A stretch of 64,000 nucleotides of DNA from Ceraceosorus guamensis (lineage: Eukaryota; Basidiomycota; Exobasidiomycetes; Ceraceosorales; Ceraceosoraceae). This document shows positions 11,122 through 22,300 of this stretch, piece by piece. The translations under genes were made by a program, and so were the position numbers. The notes beneath the pieces were generated by a model. That model did not search any database. It was not told the DNA's origin and saw only the letters and a program-made list of their open reading frames with translations. How positions within the stretch are numbered: position 1 is the stretch's first letter; each line of letters opens with the position of its first letter. The DNA lies in NCBI RefSeq assembly GCF_003144195.1, contig NW_020290028.1:176637-240636 (forward strand), given 5' to 3'.

Positions 11122-11906
11122 GTCGCACGACTACCCAGAGCTACTTCGCTGCGACGCAAAGCGACACTGTCACTCTACTCGTTCGAATCTTGAACAGAAT
11201 CACGAATGAGAAGTGCTGATGATGATGCACAAGCACGATGCATTTGCATGGCAGGATGATGAAGGGGGACAAAATTGTCAATCACGCGTGAATTAGGCAA
11301 GACTGACTCCTGACTCACAACTCACAATCAAGAATCACGACTTTTCAAGCATCAGCTATAGCACGAGGAAAAGAGCGCGGCATGAAGCGCGGTTGCAGGA
11401 GCTTATTCGAATTTTAAAAAGAAAAGGTTTGATTCAAGATTTCAATCAAATTGAGTTCCGGCACAAGTGGAGGATAACGGTCACGTGATGGGCGCTCATC
11501 ATTGAAGTCACTGAGTCAAAAAGGTGCTCCAACACGCCTGCTGTACATAGCCTGATATTCAGCACTCGTGAGTGAGTGGTGCCTTTTTGCATGCCTCTCC
11601 TTTTACGTGAGCTCAAAAAGTCATCCTGCTCAGATATTCAAATTGCATCTTTGGGACACTCACCACTGCAATCTGCAAATTTGTGCGCATGTGCGAACGG
11701 CGCTGCAGAGGCAGGTCTTCAGGACCTCGTTAACATGGGAAGCTCCAGAATCTCATCGTTCACGTGGGAAGCACGGAGCTCACACGGACTCGGCTCTACG
11801 TGCTACACGAGTCCATCATTGCTGTATCGTCCCTCGCACCCGTACGGCTTAATAGATCGGCTCCAAGGTCTTGCTCCATCGAGTCAAACCTGCTGCTATG
11901 ACCATT
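11122..11906. other. Intergenic region upstream of WDR89-like gene
   Basis: It holds the promoter of the minus-strand WD40 gene. A dense cluster of TGACTCACAACTCACAATC/AATCACGACT words lies at 11281-11343, and an AT-rich inverted TTTGATTCAAGATTTCAATCAAA stretch lies at about 11428-11450. Open frames here overlap each other, lack splice logic and match nothing known. Confidence 0.4.
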
Positions 11907-13026
11907 TTACCAGTCGTGTTCTGATGCTGGCACGACAAGAAATCTTCTCAAACAGAACTCCATCGCTGCGTCAAAGGCCCGCACCCTCAGATCACATCGA
12001 CACCGCAGACGGCGGCCCTCCGAGATGCCCTCTCTCAGTCGCAGGAGAGCGAATTCCTTTGCATCCGATCGAATGGCAAAGATGCAACCCTCCAATTCCC
12101 GTCCTTTCACGCTCATTCGAGCTCGTCGCTTGACGTACATTGGCCCGGTCACACGCACTCTCGCAAGCGCGCTGAGCCGCGGAAATTGCCTCAAAGTTGC
12201 TTTGAGAAGAGCAAAGTTGACGCGACGAACGGTGACGACTTGCAGTGCATCAATCTGTCACGGTCGAGTCCGGCTTCCACTGCACACGGCGCAGACCTTG
12301 GATCACCGGCTCGGTTGGTGTACGAGTGCTCTGCTGAACCCCATCCCCAAGGCATTCCGGCCACCCTGTCTGCCACAAATGATCTTGGCATTCTCTGCGA
12401 CGCAATCGCGAGTTGGGATCGATCTCAACGCGCGCGCGCGCTCGTCGTGTATGGCGACATGCTCGTTGTCCAAAGCGCCCATCAACCTTTCGAGTTTCCC
12501 GCCTAGATTCAAGCTCGAATGTCATTCAAAGATAAAATGCCCACCTCTCCGAGCCAGTTTTATCGCCGTTCTCACGTCCTTGCTCGCATTCGCGTCGACG
12601 TGAATGTCAGCGCACCTCGCCCGCAGAAGCACTCACCCATCGAGCGTGTCCGAAGAAATGTAGTGTGAGTGCTTACCTCCAGCCAACCGCAAGCCAAGGG
12701 ACGCATGCGACGCATGCGACGCGGGCTTCTGGCTCTCGCCTCTCTCCGATGACTGCGCCCGATTACACCGAATTGCCAGCAGCTGCGCGACTCCGACACG
12801 TGTGCATCTTTCGAGGTACCGTGAGCTCTATCCCGGCCTGTTCGATGAGCTCTGAATAATGCGCGTCGCCAAGGAGCATGAGCGATCTGTACATGGCTAG
12901 GGATGCAGAGCAACTCCCATGGCCGCATCGTGGCACAGCGACCGTTTTCCTTACGCGCCGCCCCAGGTCACGCAGTGCCAGTCTCAGTAGAGCTTTAAGC
13001 ATAGGCGCGATTCGATTGCTAAACAT
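11907..13026. other. Unresolved stretch; possible lineage-specific gene or non-coding
   Basis: Mid-size open frames exist on both strands. On plus, 12025-12603 could code 192 residues with a basic N-terminus. On minus, 13026-12763 starts MFSNRIAPMLKALLRL and could code 87 residues, with further open segments at 12512-12303 and 12194-11907. I recognise none of them, and no intron joins them into a convincing protein. At most one strand is coding. An ACGCATGCG tandem lies at about 12703-12722. I cannot decide between an orphan gene, the 3' UTR of CKS1 and spacer. Confidence 0.3.
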
Positions 13027-13142
13027 GGTTGGACGGCTGAAACTGTGAGTCGACAGAGGAAAAAGTCGGGTGACTGTTGTGAGTGGGTTCGGAACTGAGC
13101 TGCAAGGCAGCGATGACGTATTGTATGCGCTGTATGCGCTGT

Positions 13143-14079
13143 TTACGCTGCAGGCTTGGGCCTTCGGAACAGCAAAATGTGAGGCTCGGGGGCTGCGAGC
13201 ATGGCAGGGATTGTGATCAAAGTCAGCTGGATGTGAGGGGGCCCGAGAGATAAAGACCACGGCTCGAGAGCATTGCTGCTTGCGGACCGCTGGCGGATCT
13301 TTGTCCGAAGCTCCTTCTCGCACAGAAGCATCGTCCTCCCGCCCACTTTCGAGCGTTGCTGCTTGCGAGCCGCTGGCGGAACTCTGTCCTAGCCTCCTCT
13401 TCGCGGAGAAGCATCGCCCTTCCGCCAACTCTTCGGTCCACGAACCACTCACCGTGAACCTCATAATGAACCCATCCCATACTCTGCTGAATGCCAATGC
13501 TCCTCCACTCGTTTTCCTTCAAGATCCTGAGCACCTCTGGTTCCTCCGAGTCAAAGTACTCCTTTGGGAGCTGCTTCAGCATGCCCTTGGGGATGATGAC
13601 GTGCCTGTTGGCGTAGAGGCGAGAGCGTCAGCAAGATAGCGCAAACGCACTCCAGCACTGCAGAGATGCGCACCTGTACTGCCACTCATCGTCCGAGTAG
13701 TGGTCCGAGTAGTGAATGCGCTGGAGAATGCGGAGCGGTGGTGTCAGCGAGCGCGCAAGCGCGAGAGGTATGGGCGCCGAGGCTGTCCGCAGAACAGCAT
13801 CGAGAGTTATGCGCCACAGCTTTGCGGTCATTGCCCACGCCCACTTGTGCCATCAAAGACCAAGAGCGAGCGGGAGCGCCAAGAGAGTCCGATCGCCGCG
13901 CTCGCCGAGAGTCCGACCACCACCCCTCGCACACTCACATTGACATAGTCCTCCCACGTAGGCTCTGCAGCTCTCTCTCTACGGGCTTGGGCCTGCGCTG
14001 CTTGCGCTTGTGCTGCTTGTTGCCCGGCTGCTGCTCCAGCAGCCGCTCCTCCTGCGCGAGGTTGTGCGCGTGCTGCCAT
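13143..14079 (-). CDS. CKS1: Cyclin-dependent kinase regulatory subunit CKS1
   Basis: Four exons: 14079-13939, 13720-13674, 13604-13453, 13192-13143, giving 129 residues. The conserved core is complete: IHYSDHYSDDEWQYRHV (CDK- and phosphate-binding surface), PKEYFDSE, LRILKENEWRSIGIQQSMGW (beta-hinge region follows), and HAPEPHILLFRRP. Cks1 docks on Cdk1/Cdc28 and helps multisite phosphorylation of CDK targets and SCF-dependent turnover. The first ~47 residues are an Ala/Gln/Gly-rich extension before the core, longer than the short leader of yeast Cks1; the downstream Gln-rich tail of the yeast protein is absent. Introns are 218, 69 and 260 nt. The last contains a diverged tandem duplication and stays open in frame with exon 3. 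Confidence 0.96.
13268..13433. repeat. Diverged 83-bp tandem duplication inside CKS1 intron 3
   Basis: Two copies start at about 13268 and 13351. Both contain TTGCTGCTTGCG, CGCTGGCGGA, TGTCC and AGAAGCATCG in the same order, with scattered substitutions. The block lies wholly within the intron between CKS1 exons 3 and 4. Confidence 0.85.
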
Positions 14080-15233
14080 GGTGCGTGTTGTGTGATCCGA
14101 CGGGACCAGCGCTTCTGCTCGACAAAAGACAAAGACCGGCTTGCTCGAGGTTCGCGACGATATACGTGAATAAGGTCGAGTTGATAAGGTGATCGCTCGC
14201 GGCTTGTAGACGATCGCTCAACTTGGGAACGCGCTGCGGGCGCGAGTAGATACGTGTTCGCGTAGATACGTGTTCGCTTCTGCCGCGCTGCAGCGTAGAC
14301 AGAGAGACGCGCTGTGCGCTGTGCGCGGAGCAGAGCAAGGGTGCTGTGATGGCGACGAGCGAGACAGCGATCTTTGATGTGGTGGTGGTGGTGCAAATCG
14401 AAGCAAGAAAAGTGGAGCGAGATCAAAGCGCCACGTTTCGACTCAGCTCGCGCGCGCCCGCTCGTGACTGTTGTTGTTGTTGCTCTTCGCGCTCGAGTGC
14501 ACCGCTCGCTTGTAATTCCTTCAACATCATAAAATGTGCAGACACGCGCGCGCCACACGCATGCACGCGCGCGTTTGCGTTGAGCTCGCGTCGCGCAATG
14601 TTGCGGGTGCATCGTGGGCATCAGGCAAGCTCATGTCATATCATCTGCCAGCGCCGCCGCACGCCTCAGCATCGACGCGATCCCTTTGACTGCTGCAAGG
14701 GGTCGACGTCAGCATCTCACCGAGCAAGTCTTGAGCGATGGGACGTGGATCGCCGTGGGAAAAAGCTGGACGTTTCTGAGGCCGTGAGTCGTGAGTGATG
14801 CTGGGAGGGAACGAGCGCAAGTTGCGCGGTGTGCGTCACAAGCCAAGAGCCACAAGCCACGAGTCACGAGGCCTGATGGCACCGAAGACCTCTCTGATGC
14901 CCTTATCGCTCGTAAGTATCGATCTCTAGTCACACATTCTTGCAAGAGATTTCCTTCCCAAGTCAAGCGGCGACACCGTCTCGCCTGCCAGTCTCTGATA
15001 CACAATTAGACTGAAGCCACAGTCACACGCGCGGCTCCACGAAATGTCTGATGAAATTATGCAAAAGATCCGTACGAAGCGCGTGAAGTTAGCGAGTAAG
15101 AGCACCTTTCGGACTGGCCGAGTCGGCGAGGATATGGGGAAAAGATGAGAAGGGATGGGCGGTCAGAGATGCATGTGCAGCGTGCGACGGTGATTGTCCA
15201 GTGAATTATCGGCGTGGCGATCGTGGGCCGCAA
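14080..15233. other. Spacer between ROT1 3' end and CKS1 promoter
   Basis: Both flanking genes are on the minus strand, so CKS1 control sequences should lie just right of 14079 and ROT1 3' sequences just right of 15000. It contains GC-alternating tracts (about 14550-14574, GCGCGCG/CACGCGCGCG) and TCACGAGTC words at 14781-14800 and 14841-14870. No gene supported. Confidence 0.5.
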
Positions 15234-16269
15234 TCACCCATTGAGACTACCAATGATCTTCTTGTGAAGTTGTTGCGTTGGCAACATTTGAGGCGGATTG
15301 TAAGTCTGCCAGAGCCAAGGCTTGGGCGTCCCATCGAATTCAAACATTTGCAAGTAGTACGCTCCCGACCCGTAGTGCATGTCCAGTCGAATGTTGAAGC
15401 CCTGCATGTACTCTGGCTGGTCGTATGCCACAATGCTCTCGGTCGTGTGGGTGCAACCGGATTGGATCAACTGCCTGCCATCGCCCTCGAACGGTGTGAG
15501 CGTCAGGCTGCCGTTGCCGTTTTGGCGGAACGTTCCGTGCTGCCAAATGAGCTGCGCTTGCTTGCACTTTGGGTCGGTGGCTGAAGAGCAAGCGAGAGAG
15601 CGGGTGACATCAGCTACAAAGTGCGAGACGGAATGCATCGGCAGCGCACTCACCAGTCGGTGAAAAGAGGTACAAAGCTTGCTCCCAAAAACCATCTTGG
15701 GTGAATGAGTAGCTCTGACCAGAGGTCTTTGGCAATGTAAAGGAGTTGTTGCCGGGGTTGAAGAATCCCTGCGAGAAATTCATGGGTAGCGTCAGTAGCC
15801 TGACGCAACGCACGTCATCACACAACGCCGTAGTGGTGTCCCGCGATACGTTTACGGCCATCTGTGCCGTGCCACTGGCAGCTTCTCCAGTCATCTAGAC
15901 CATTGATGCCGAAGTCGTCGTCGTCGGCACGACGTCGGCATCTGACAATAGCACCTTCCCGCTCATTCTTACTGGCGTCGGCATCTGACGAGAGCACCTT
16001 TCCGCTCATTTCTTACTGCCCTATGCCGTCGGTATCTGACGAGAGCACCTTTTCGTTCATGCCTACTGCCCAAGCCTGCTCGCGCCGCTCACGCCGCTCG
16101 TCCCACTCACCAAGCCCGTCGTCACACCTCCGCTACCCGAGCTCCAAGTTCCAACAATCGAGACGGGGTCATCATCCTGCTGTGTGACTTGTTGTGCGGA
16201 AGCACGCGGGGCGAGCACTGACAAAGCAACAGTGGCGAGCACCGCTGCAGACGCTGCAAAGCTGCGCAT
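15234..16269 (-). CDS. ROT1: ROT1-type ER protein-folding factor
   Basis: Three exons: 16269-16111, 15768-15654, 15580-15234, giving 206 residues. A signal peptide is clear (about residues 1-25, hydrophobic core AAVLATVALSVLA, then ASA before QQ). Family signatures follow: GTWSSGS, GFFNPGNNSF, SYSFTQDGFWE, LIWQHGTF, DGRQL, MFEFDGTP and LPTQQLH. Rot1 is an essential ER-lumen-facing protein in yeast that assists glycoprotein folding and cell-wall beta-1,6-glucan synthesis. The yeast protein ends in a membrane anchor; here the frame stops about ten residues after LPTQQLH with no hydrophobic tail, so it may be lumenal or an extra exon may be missed. Intron 1 is 342 nt, long for this window, and carries a threefold repeat. 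Confidence 0.93.
15934..16075. repeat. Threefold imperfect tandem repeat inside ROT1 intron 1
   Basis: Three units begin with GTCGG(C/T)ATCTGAC at about 15934, 15977 and 16028, each followed by A(A/G)AGCACCTT and CTTACTG-like sequence. Unit spacing is 43 and 51 bp. All lie within the intron. Confidence 0.9.
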
Positions 16270-17364
16270 GATTCGACTTTGCCCGTGCAAGGATGTGGAT
16301 GAAGAGGCGGAGGCGGATGAAAAAACAAAGATTCGTTTGCAGGCGCTCGACCGCTGGTGCCGAGTCGCTGTTCCGTCCAATGCAAAGAGGGTTATGCCGA
16401 CACTCTTCAAGCCTAGAGTGAAGCGGAGACCGGTGATAAATGTGCGCACCGTGTGTTCGGTGCAAGTAGAGCGTCAAAGAAGAGATGATGGTGGTAGCGA
16501 GGTGGCGGTGGTCTGTCTGCACCCGCCTTGACCGCGCGCTTTGCCGTGCCAACCTACGGCAACTGATGCGCCCCTCTTCGCGGAGATGCGCCGTTGCGAG
16601 CGGTCGGTGCGGCAAACCGACTCATGTCCGCCGCGCGCGCGTGAGCTGAGGCGCGCATGCCGACGGAAGCACGACGAGCGCATATGCGTGCGCGCATCAG
16701 GCAGCATGAACGCGGTAACAGGCGGGCTGCGCGTGGATGGTGAAATGCTTTCCCTATATCAAACACAGCAGCTGCGAGCCGCCGATGCAGCAGCATGTCG
16801 ATGTTGCAGGAATTGAAATCTCTTGAAATTGAATTTCATTTCAGATGCAACAGCTTCTAAGCTGATCTTATTTCGTGCCGCCCTCTTACACAAACAGAAA
16901 TGCGCCAAGCCTCACCCTAAAGCTTGTTCACCCGACGCGCGCGCGGCACAAAACATCTTCAGCCGGCCACGTGGCTTTGATACATCTTGAACCGACACCA
17001 CGCAGATGCAGGTCCGAAGTCGAGATCGAGTCGGTCACATCTTGACACAGCCCGCCGAGATCGCATTCACGCTTGTCAGAGACGCAATTGTGAATGTACA
17101 TCCACCCGTCGTCGCCCTCGATCGTCTCCATACGCACATGCACCGCAAGCGCCGCCATTCACGATTGTAGCCAAACGTCACAACCATAGCACGCGGCCAG
17201 TCACCTCTCACATGGTGTGCTGAGGCGAGCAGTCACCCTGCATGGGCTCAGACAAGACCCCCTTTGGTTCATCGCAACACACGCTTCGAGAGCTGGACGG
17301 TGGCATCCCATTGCTGCCCCTATCATCCAAGCCTCCAACACAGCGCTTGCACTCATCACTCGTA
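16270..17364. other. Divergent promoter region between ROT1 and the phosphate transporter
   Basis: About 1.1 kb that must serve both genes. GC-rich alternating tracts occur at about 16624-16640 and 16936-16946. No coding frame, tRNA box or element end that I can support. Confidence 0.45.
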
Positions 17365-20300
17365 ATGAAGTTCTCTCACAGTCTCCAATTCAACAGCGTC
17401 CCCGACTGGGCGGACAAGTATCTGGCCTATTCTAACCTCAAAAAAGCCATCTACCAGCTCGAACAGTCTCAACCCGTCGATGGATCCACCGAGAATGACG
17501 TTGCGGGGACAGAGGAATCGCAAGCGCTCCTCAGCTCCGGTGTGGCTGCAGAAGCGGATCGCGTCTTCTTGCCGCTCCTCGACAAGGAGCTCAAGAAGAT
17601 CGTCGCATTCTACGCTCAAAAGGAAGCCGAGCTGAACAGCGCCGTAGAACAGCTCAGAGTGGATCTCGAAAGGCGGGAAAACGAAGACGTGTGGGGTGAA
17701 GATGAAGAGTACAGCGAAGGAGAGGAGGACGATGACGATGAAGACTATAATCAGGACACTGGCACTACAGTGCGACAAAGCAGACGACCCAGCATCGAGG
17801 GCGTCTTTAGCGACCCGCGCAAGTACAATCAGGCTTCGAGGGAAGAGCGCGATCTGCGGGGGTACACTGGGCCCCGAAGGCCACGCCGAGTATCGAGCTC
17901 AGGAGGCGCAGAGGATGGGGCCACGGCTGCTGGTGCAGCCTCCGCTTCGCGTCCCGCCAACTCGCGAAGGCGAAGTAGCTTGCTTGTAGACACCTCTGGT
18001 GCTGGTCCCACCGCCGCCGAAACAGCCGTGCCCGACGTCTTGGCGATCGCCGATGCTCGTCGGCAAGAGCGCAGTCCTACACGTCGGTGGAGCAACTTGT
18101 TCCGCAGGAGGTCGCAGGTCGGCAGTGGAAAGCGCAGCATCGGATTGGTGATTCCACCCAGCCCAAGCGGAAACTTCGAAAGCGCACGAGGAGACGAGGC
18201 CAGCAGCGTGGGAGACGGCCGCAGTTTGAGCATCTGGACCGCAGAGAACGACTGGGCGATCGACTTGCGGATCACGTTCAAGAAGCGAATCACCGATCTC
18301 TTTGTCGGTTGCTCCGAACTCAAGCAATTTGTCCAACTCAACGAGACTGGTATCAAGAAGATTTGCAAAAAGTGAGCGGCCGCGGGCGTGTAGACACTCG
18401 GCGTGCTCGTGACCATTACCTCCTCTAACGCACTCTCTCAACGCGCTTTTTAGGTACGACAAAGTCGTCAACAGCAATCTCAAATCTCGCTACATGGGAG
18501 AAGTCGTCGCAGTGCGTGCAGTCGTGGTCAGTCCGTCGCCACGTTTTTCGCTGACTCGGCACCGCTTTCGCAGCATCAATATCCCTTCGAAGAGGCGACT
18601 CGCCAAAAGCTAGACGAGTACATTGCGCTTCTCACAACCCTCTATGCCAAGGTGGTGACCACTGGCGACTTGGCCCTCGCTCTGAGCCAGCTCAAGACGC
18701 ACCTCCGCGAGCAAGTCGTCTGGCAGCGCAACACCGTATGGCGAGAAATGATCGGCATCGAGAGGCGTGCTCAGGGCGCAACTCTGGAGAGGAGCGTAAT
18801 GGGGACGCAAAGCAACAAGGGAGGCGAAGAGGTCAAGCCTTTGCGCTTGTGGACGCCTTTTGGCTATACGCGCCTGCCAAGCTGGCTCGGTGTATCGACG
18901 CTCCAGCTGATGATTGCCTTTACGATGCTCACGCTGCTGCTGAAAGCACCGGGCTTGCGATTCTTTGCACGAGTCGAAGAGCAAAACTGCCTCGCCATGC
19001 TCATCTTCTGCACCATCCTGTGGGCAACCGAAGTCATTCCGCTCTTCGTAACCTCGCTCATGGTCCCATTTCTCGTCGTCACGCTGCGGGTTGCTCGTAC
19101 CGACGACATCGAGGATCGTCGTATGTCTGCAGCCGAGACGACGCACTGGATCTTTTCGCAAATGTTTGCGCCGAACATGTGCCTGCTCATCGGCGGCTTC
19201 ACCCTTGCTGCCGCGCTTTCCAAGTACAACATTGACAAATTCCTCGCCCAAAAGGTGCTTCGAATGGCCGGCACACGTCCAGCCTTTGTCCTTCTCGCCC
19301 ACATGGGGGTGGCGTGCTTTGCTTCGATGTGGATCTCCAACGTCGCAGCGCCCGTCTTGCTATTCTCGCTCATCCAGCCCATCCTGCGCAATTTGCCTGC
19401 AAACTCGAGCTTTGCGCCAGCGCTGATCATGGGCATTGCCCTAGCTTCCAACATTGGCGGTCAGACTTCACCCATCGCTAGCCCACAGAACCTCATCGCC
19501 CTGCAGTACATGGGCGATGCGCCTGTCGGATGGTTGCAATGGTTCGCCATCACGATTCCCGTGTCGGGCCTCAGCCTCATCGTCATTTGGCTGGTTCTTC
19601 TCTGGAGCTATGGCTCTGGGCACGGCACGATCATCAAGCGGCCAAACGAGAACAAGGACAGCTTTACGGGAATTCAGTACTTCATCTCTGCCGTCTCCAT
19701 CGCCACCATCGCTCTGTGGTGCCTGGAGCGCAACTTTGAATACGTCTTGGGAGACATGGGTGTCATTGCAATCGTACCCATGGTGCTGTTCTTCGGCACC
19801 GGCATCCTCACCAAGGAGGACTTTAACAATTTCCTGTGGACAATCGTGTTTTTGGCCATGGGCGGCATCGCTCTTGGCAAGGCGGTGACGTCGAGCGGCT
19901 TGCTAGAGAGCCTAGACGCCCGTGAGTGTCTACCCTAATCTATCCAGCTCTTGAATGCAGCTGACAGCCGATTCACGCATCGCAGTCGTCCAACGACTGG
20001 TCACGGGCATGCCAATATGGCAGGTGCTGTTCAGCCTCCTTGCCATTGGCCTCGTGGTGGCCACCTTTATCTCGCACACAATCGCTGCTGTCCTCTTGGT
20101 CCCAATCGCAGCCGAGGTGGGCGGCTCTCTTGCTCAACCGCACCCTCGCCTCTTAATCATGGCTACAACGCTTACTGCGTCCGCTGCCATGGGATTGGTG
20201 AGTCGTTCGCGTTGCTTCGAATCTCTCGCCTATGTCGCTGACACGCCCGTAAGCCGCGCCTCACTACTTGTGCCGTTTAGCCCGTCTCTGGTCAGTCTCG

Positions 20301-20515
20301 GAGCTCGCAGATCGCATCCCCTCGAGCAAAGCTGACCTCCCTCATGCACGCACTCAGGCTTCCCAAACATGGCCGCTTCTGCACAAGAGGATCAGACCGG
20401 CAAGCGCTACGTCAGCGTCAAGGACTTTCTCCGTGTTGGTATTCTGGCATCCATTCTCGCCACTGCAGTCGTCGGCACCGTCGGCTTTGGCATCATGTCG
20501 CTGCTTGGCCTGTGA
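17365..20515 (+). CDS. SPX-domain low-affinity phosphate transporter (Pho87/Pho90/Pho91 family)
   Basis: Six exons: 17365-18371, 18454-18511, 18574-19921, 19986-20197, 20281-20290, 20358-20515, giving 930 residues. The N-terminus MKFSHSLQFNSVPDWADKYL is a classic SPX start, with YSNLKKAIYQLE next; SPX senses inositol pyrophosphates. The SPX half is interrupted by a long acidic and Ser/Arg-rich insert. From about residue 430 a sodium/sulfate-symporter-type permease with some ten or more hydrophobic segments follows. It contains the family signature ASNIGGQTSPIASPQN at about residue 645 and, near the end, PVSGFPNM. Exon 5 is only 10 nt (CCCGTCTCTG), yet is needed to restore PVSGFPNM. Intron 2 has a second in-frame donor 15 nt downstream (GTCAGT at 18527). 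Whether it acts at the plasma membrane (Pho87/90) or vacuole (Pho91) is not decidable. Confidence 0.93.
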
Positions 20516-22300
20516 AGGCCGCTCAATCGTCGTGCTCCATTATCATAAACAATGTCTCTTTTAACGATCTAGCCAGTGGCATCATTTCCGCAATCGCACA
20601 TCATCTAGTCACGAGCCTCTTCTTTCCCAGGCGTGATTTCGAGGGCCGCGGCCCCAAGTTTGGAGGCTGCGCCGCGAGTGACATCGCTCCCAGTCAAGTT
20701 CAGCACACATACAATGACCAGTCTGCGACGCTGCATTGTGAGTGTTTCGCCCCAATCAGACGACCCAAACGCCCCGATCGATCATGTGAGCAAGCTATGT
20801 ATGCCCGACCCACGTTTCGCAGGCCGTGCAACTCTCGGAAGGTTCGCCGGTCGACGCGACGCTAAAACGCGTTGACGCTCCATCGTGCGTCGGATGTCCG
20901 AGGATGGAGAATACTTTGTGCCATGCATGGGAGCTGGGTGTTCACGTCACGGTCCCGCCAGCAATTAAGTCGCAAGTGCCTCGTCGATCCAGCAAGCGTG
21001 GTCTCCTGAACGCCTCACTCAACCCGGCCGCTCTTCGAAATCTGTGCGAAACATCCCCGCCAAATTGCGCATTCGGGTTGCCGATCACCTGTTCGTGATC
21101 AGAAGGTCCGAGTGTCGCCGGCTCGAGTGACTCTCAGACTCCTACGCCGAGGAGGAATCTACATGCCGGGTCTCGCGCCGGTCAGAAGCATTGACGACTC
21201 ATGATGCATCGCTAGTCAGCTTTTTCGTCAAGCGGATCGGGACCATTTCTCAACTTTAGACCACGAACGCTGCTTCGCAAGGAGAATAGCCGGCGGTTGG
21301 TAGAGGTCCGTACGTGCGACCAAGCAGCATGCCGATCTGCGGAGGTTGCCCGATCGGATGGCATGTATCCTGCTGAGCCTGCAGCTCGCCTCTGCCACAT
21401 GTCGTCAACTTGTCATGCTATCATGCAACAGGGCGTAGGCTCACCCTCATGCCGTTTCAGCTTTGCCCCCCCTTCCCCCCAGCCGTCTTGTGTCGCTGCC
21501 TTGCAAGACGCCTAGCTGGCGACACGAAGGTCCCGCTATACAACAAGCACGAAATTGCGGCCAAACTCTGCACAAGCATGACAAAAACATCCGCGACTCG
21601 GACTCCTGCTTCTGATGATGACTTCATGCAGCTGCTGGGCAGGCACGCGCAACCCAAAGCAACGCGCGGCGACTTTTGTGGCCACAGCTTCAGCTAGCTC
21701 ACGGACCCGCCGCTTTAGCGCTTACATATGCAATCCTCGGAGATCCAGGAACCGCCGCTCGTGCCGAAAAGGTGACCTTTCGTGACGCAGCATCACTTTG
21801 TGCCTGATGCTCGCGCAGTACAGTACACGCGCTCCACTTTTCGTCAGCAGCAGGTTCCGTTCATTACACGATTCGCAAGCATTAGTTGATGTTGCGTGTT
21901 TCAATGAAGCACGTTCCTGGGGACGCTCCCGGTGGCATCTTCTCGCGCACGACGCACTCGCTGTTCGGAAGAGCAGTTCCAGCACCGCCATTCCATATGT
22001 GACGACGCGTAATTGTACTTTCGAGCCTTCCCGGTCCGCCAATGGGGCAATCACGAAGCAAAGGCGTCGCTATGATTGACGGCACGCGCAGTCTCGAGTC
22101 GTCTCGGAAACGGCTGCGCCGCGTTCGTGATTGCACAAAGCCTAGTGTGACACGCACCGACACCTACCAGAAAAGGTATAAATGCCGCCCATTTTCTGTC
22201 CCCTCTAGTCTCGATCCTCACAAGCAACTGCATCTTCCGAGCTTCTCATCGCTACTGCAAACATCTCTCGCCATCGCAACTGTCCCTATAACACCTCAAA
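20516..22300. other. Long spacer upstream of the NIS1-type gene
   Basis: About 1.8 kb between two plus-strand genes. No frame has coding character or family match. The right end is the promoter of the secreted protein, with a TATA box near 22177. Confidence 0.5.
22177..22184 (+). promoter_or_regulatory. TATA box of the NIS1-type gene
   Basis: TATAAATG lies 124 bp before the ATG at 22301, with a pyrimidine-rich CTGTCCCCTCT leader after it. Clear TATA boxes are rare elsewhere in the window, fitting a strongly regulated small secreted protein. Confidence 0.6.

Noticed and set aside
11052-11159. Arg-rich N-terminal extension of the WDR89-like protein
   Set aside because: It has no ATG and is coded by the CTC microsatellite; the ATG at 11051 is the better start.
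13935-14621. 228-residue minus-strand open frame
   Set aside because: Overlaps CKS1 exon 1 in another frame and its promoter; low-complexity Arg/Ser/His composition.
15201-15584. 127-residue plus-strand open frame
   Set aside because: Antisense to ROT1 exon 3.
13268-16075. Intronic repeats as CRISPR or mobile element
   Set aside because: Two or three diverged direct copies without spacers of fixed size, terminal inverted repeats or coding capacity; simple tandem duplication explains them.
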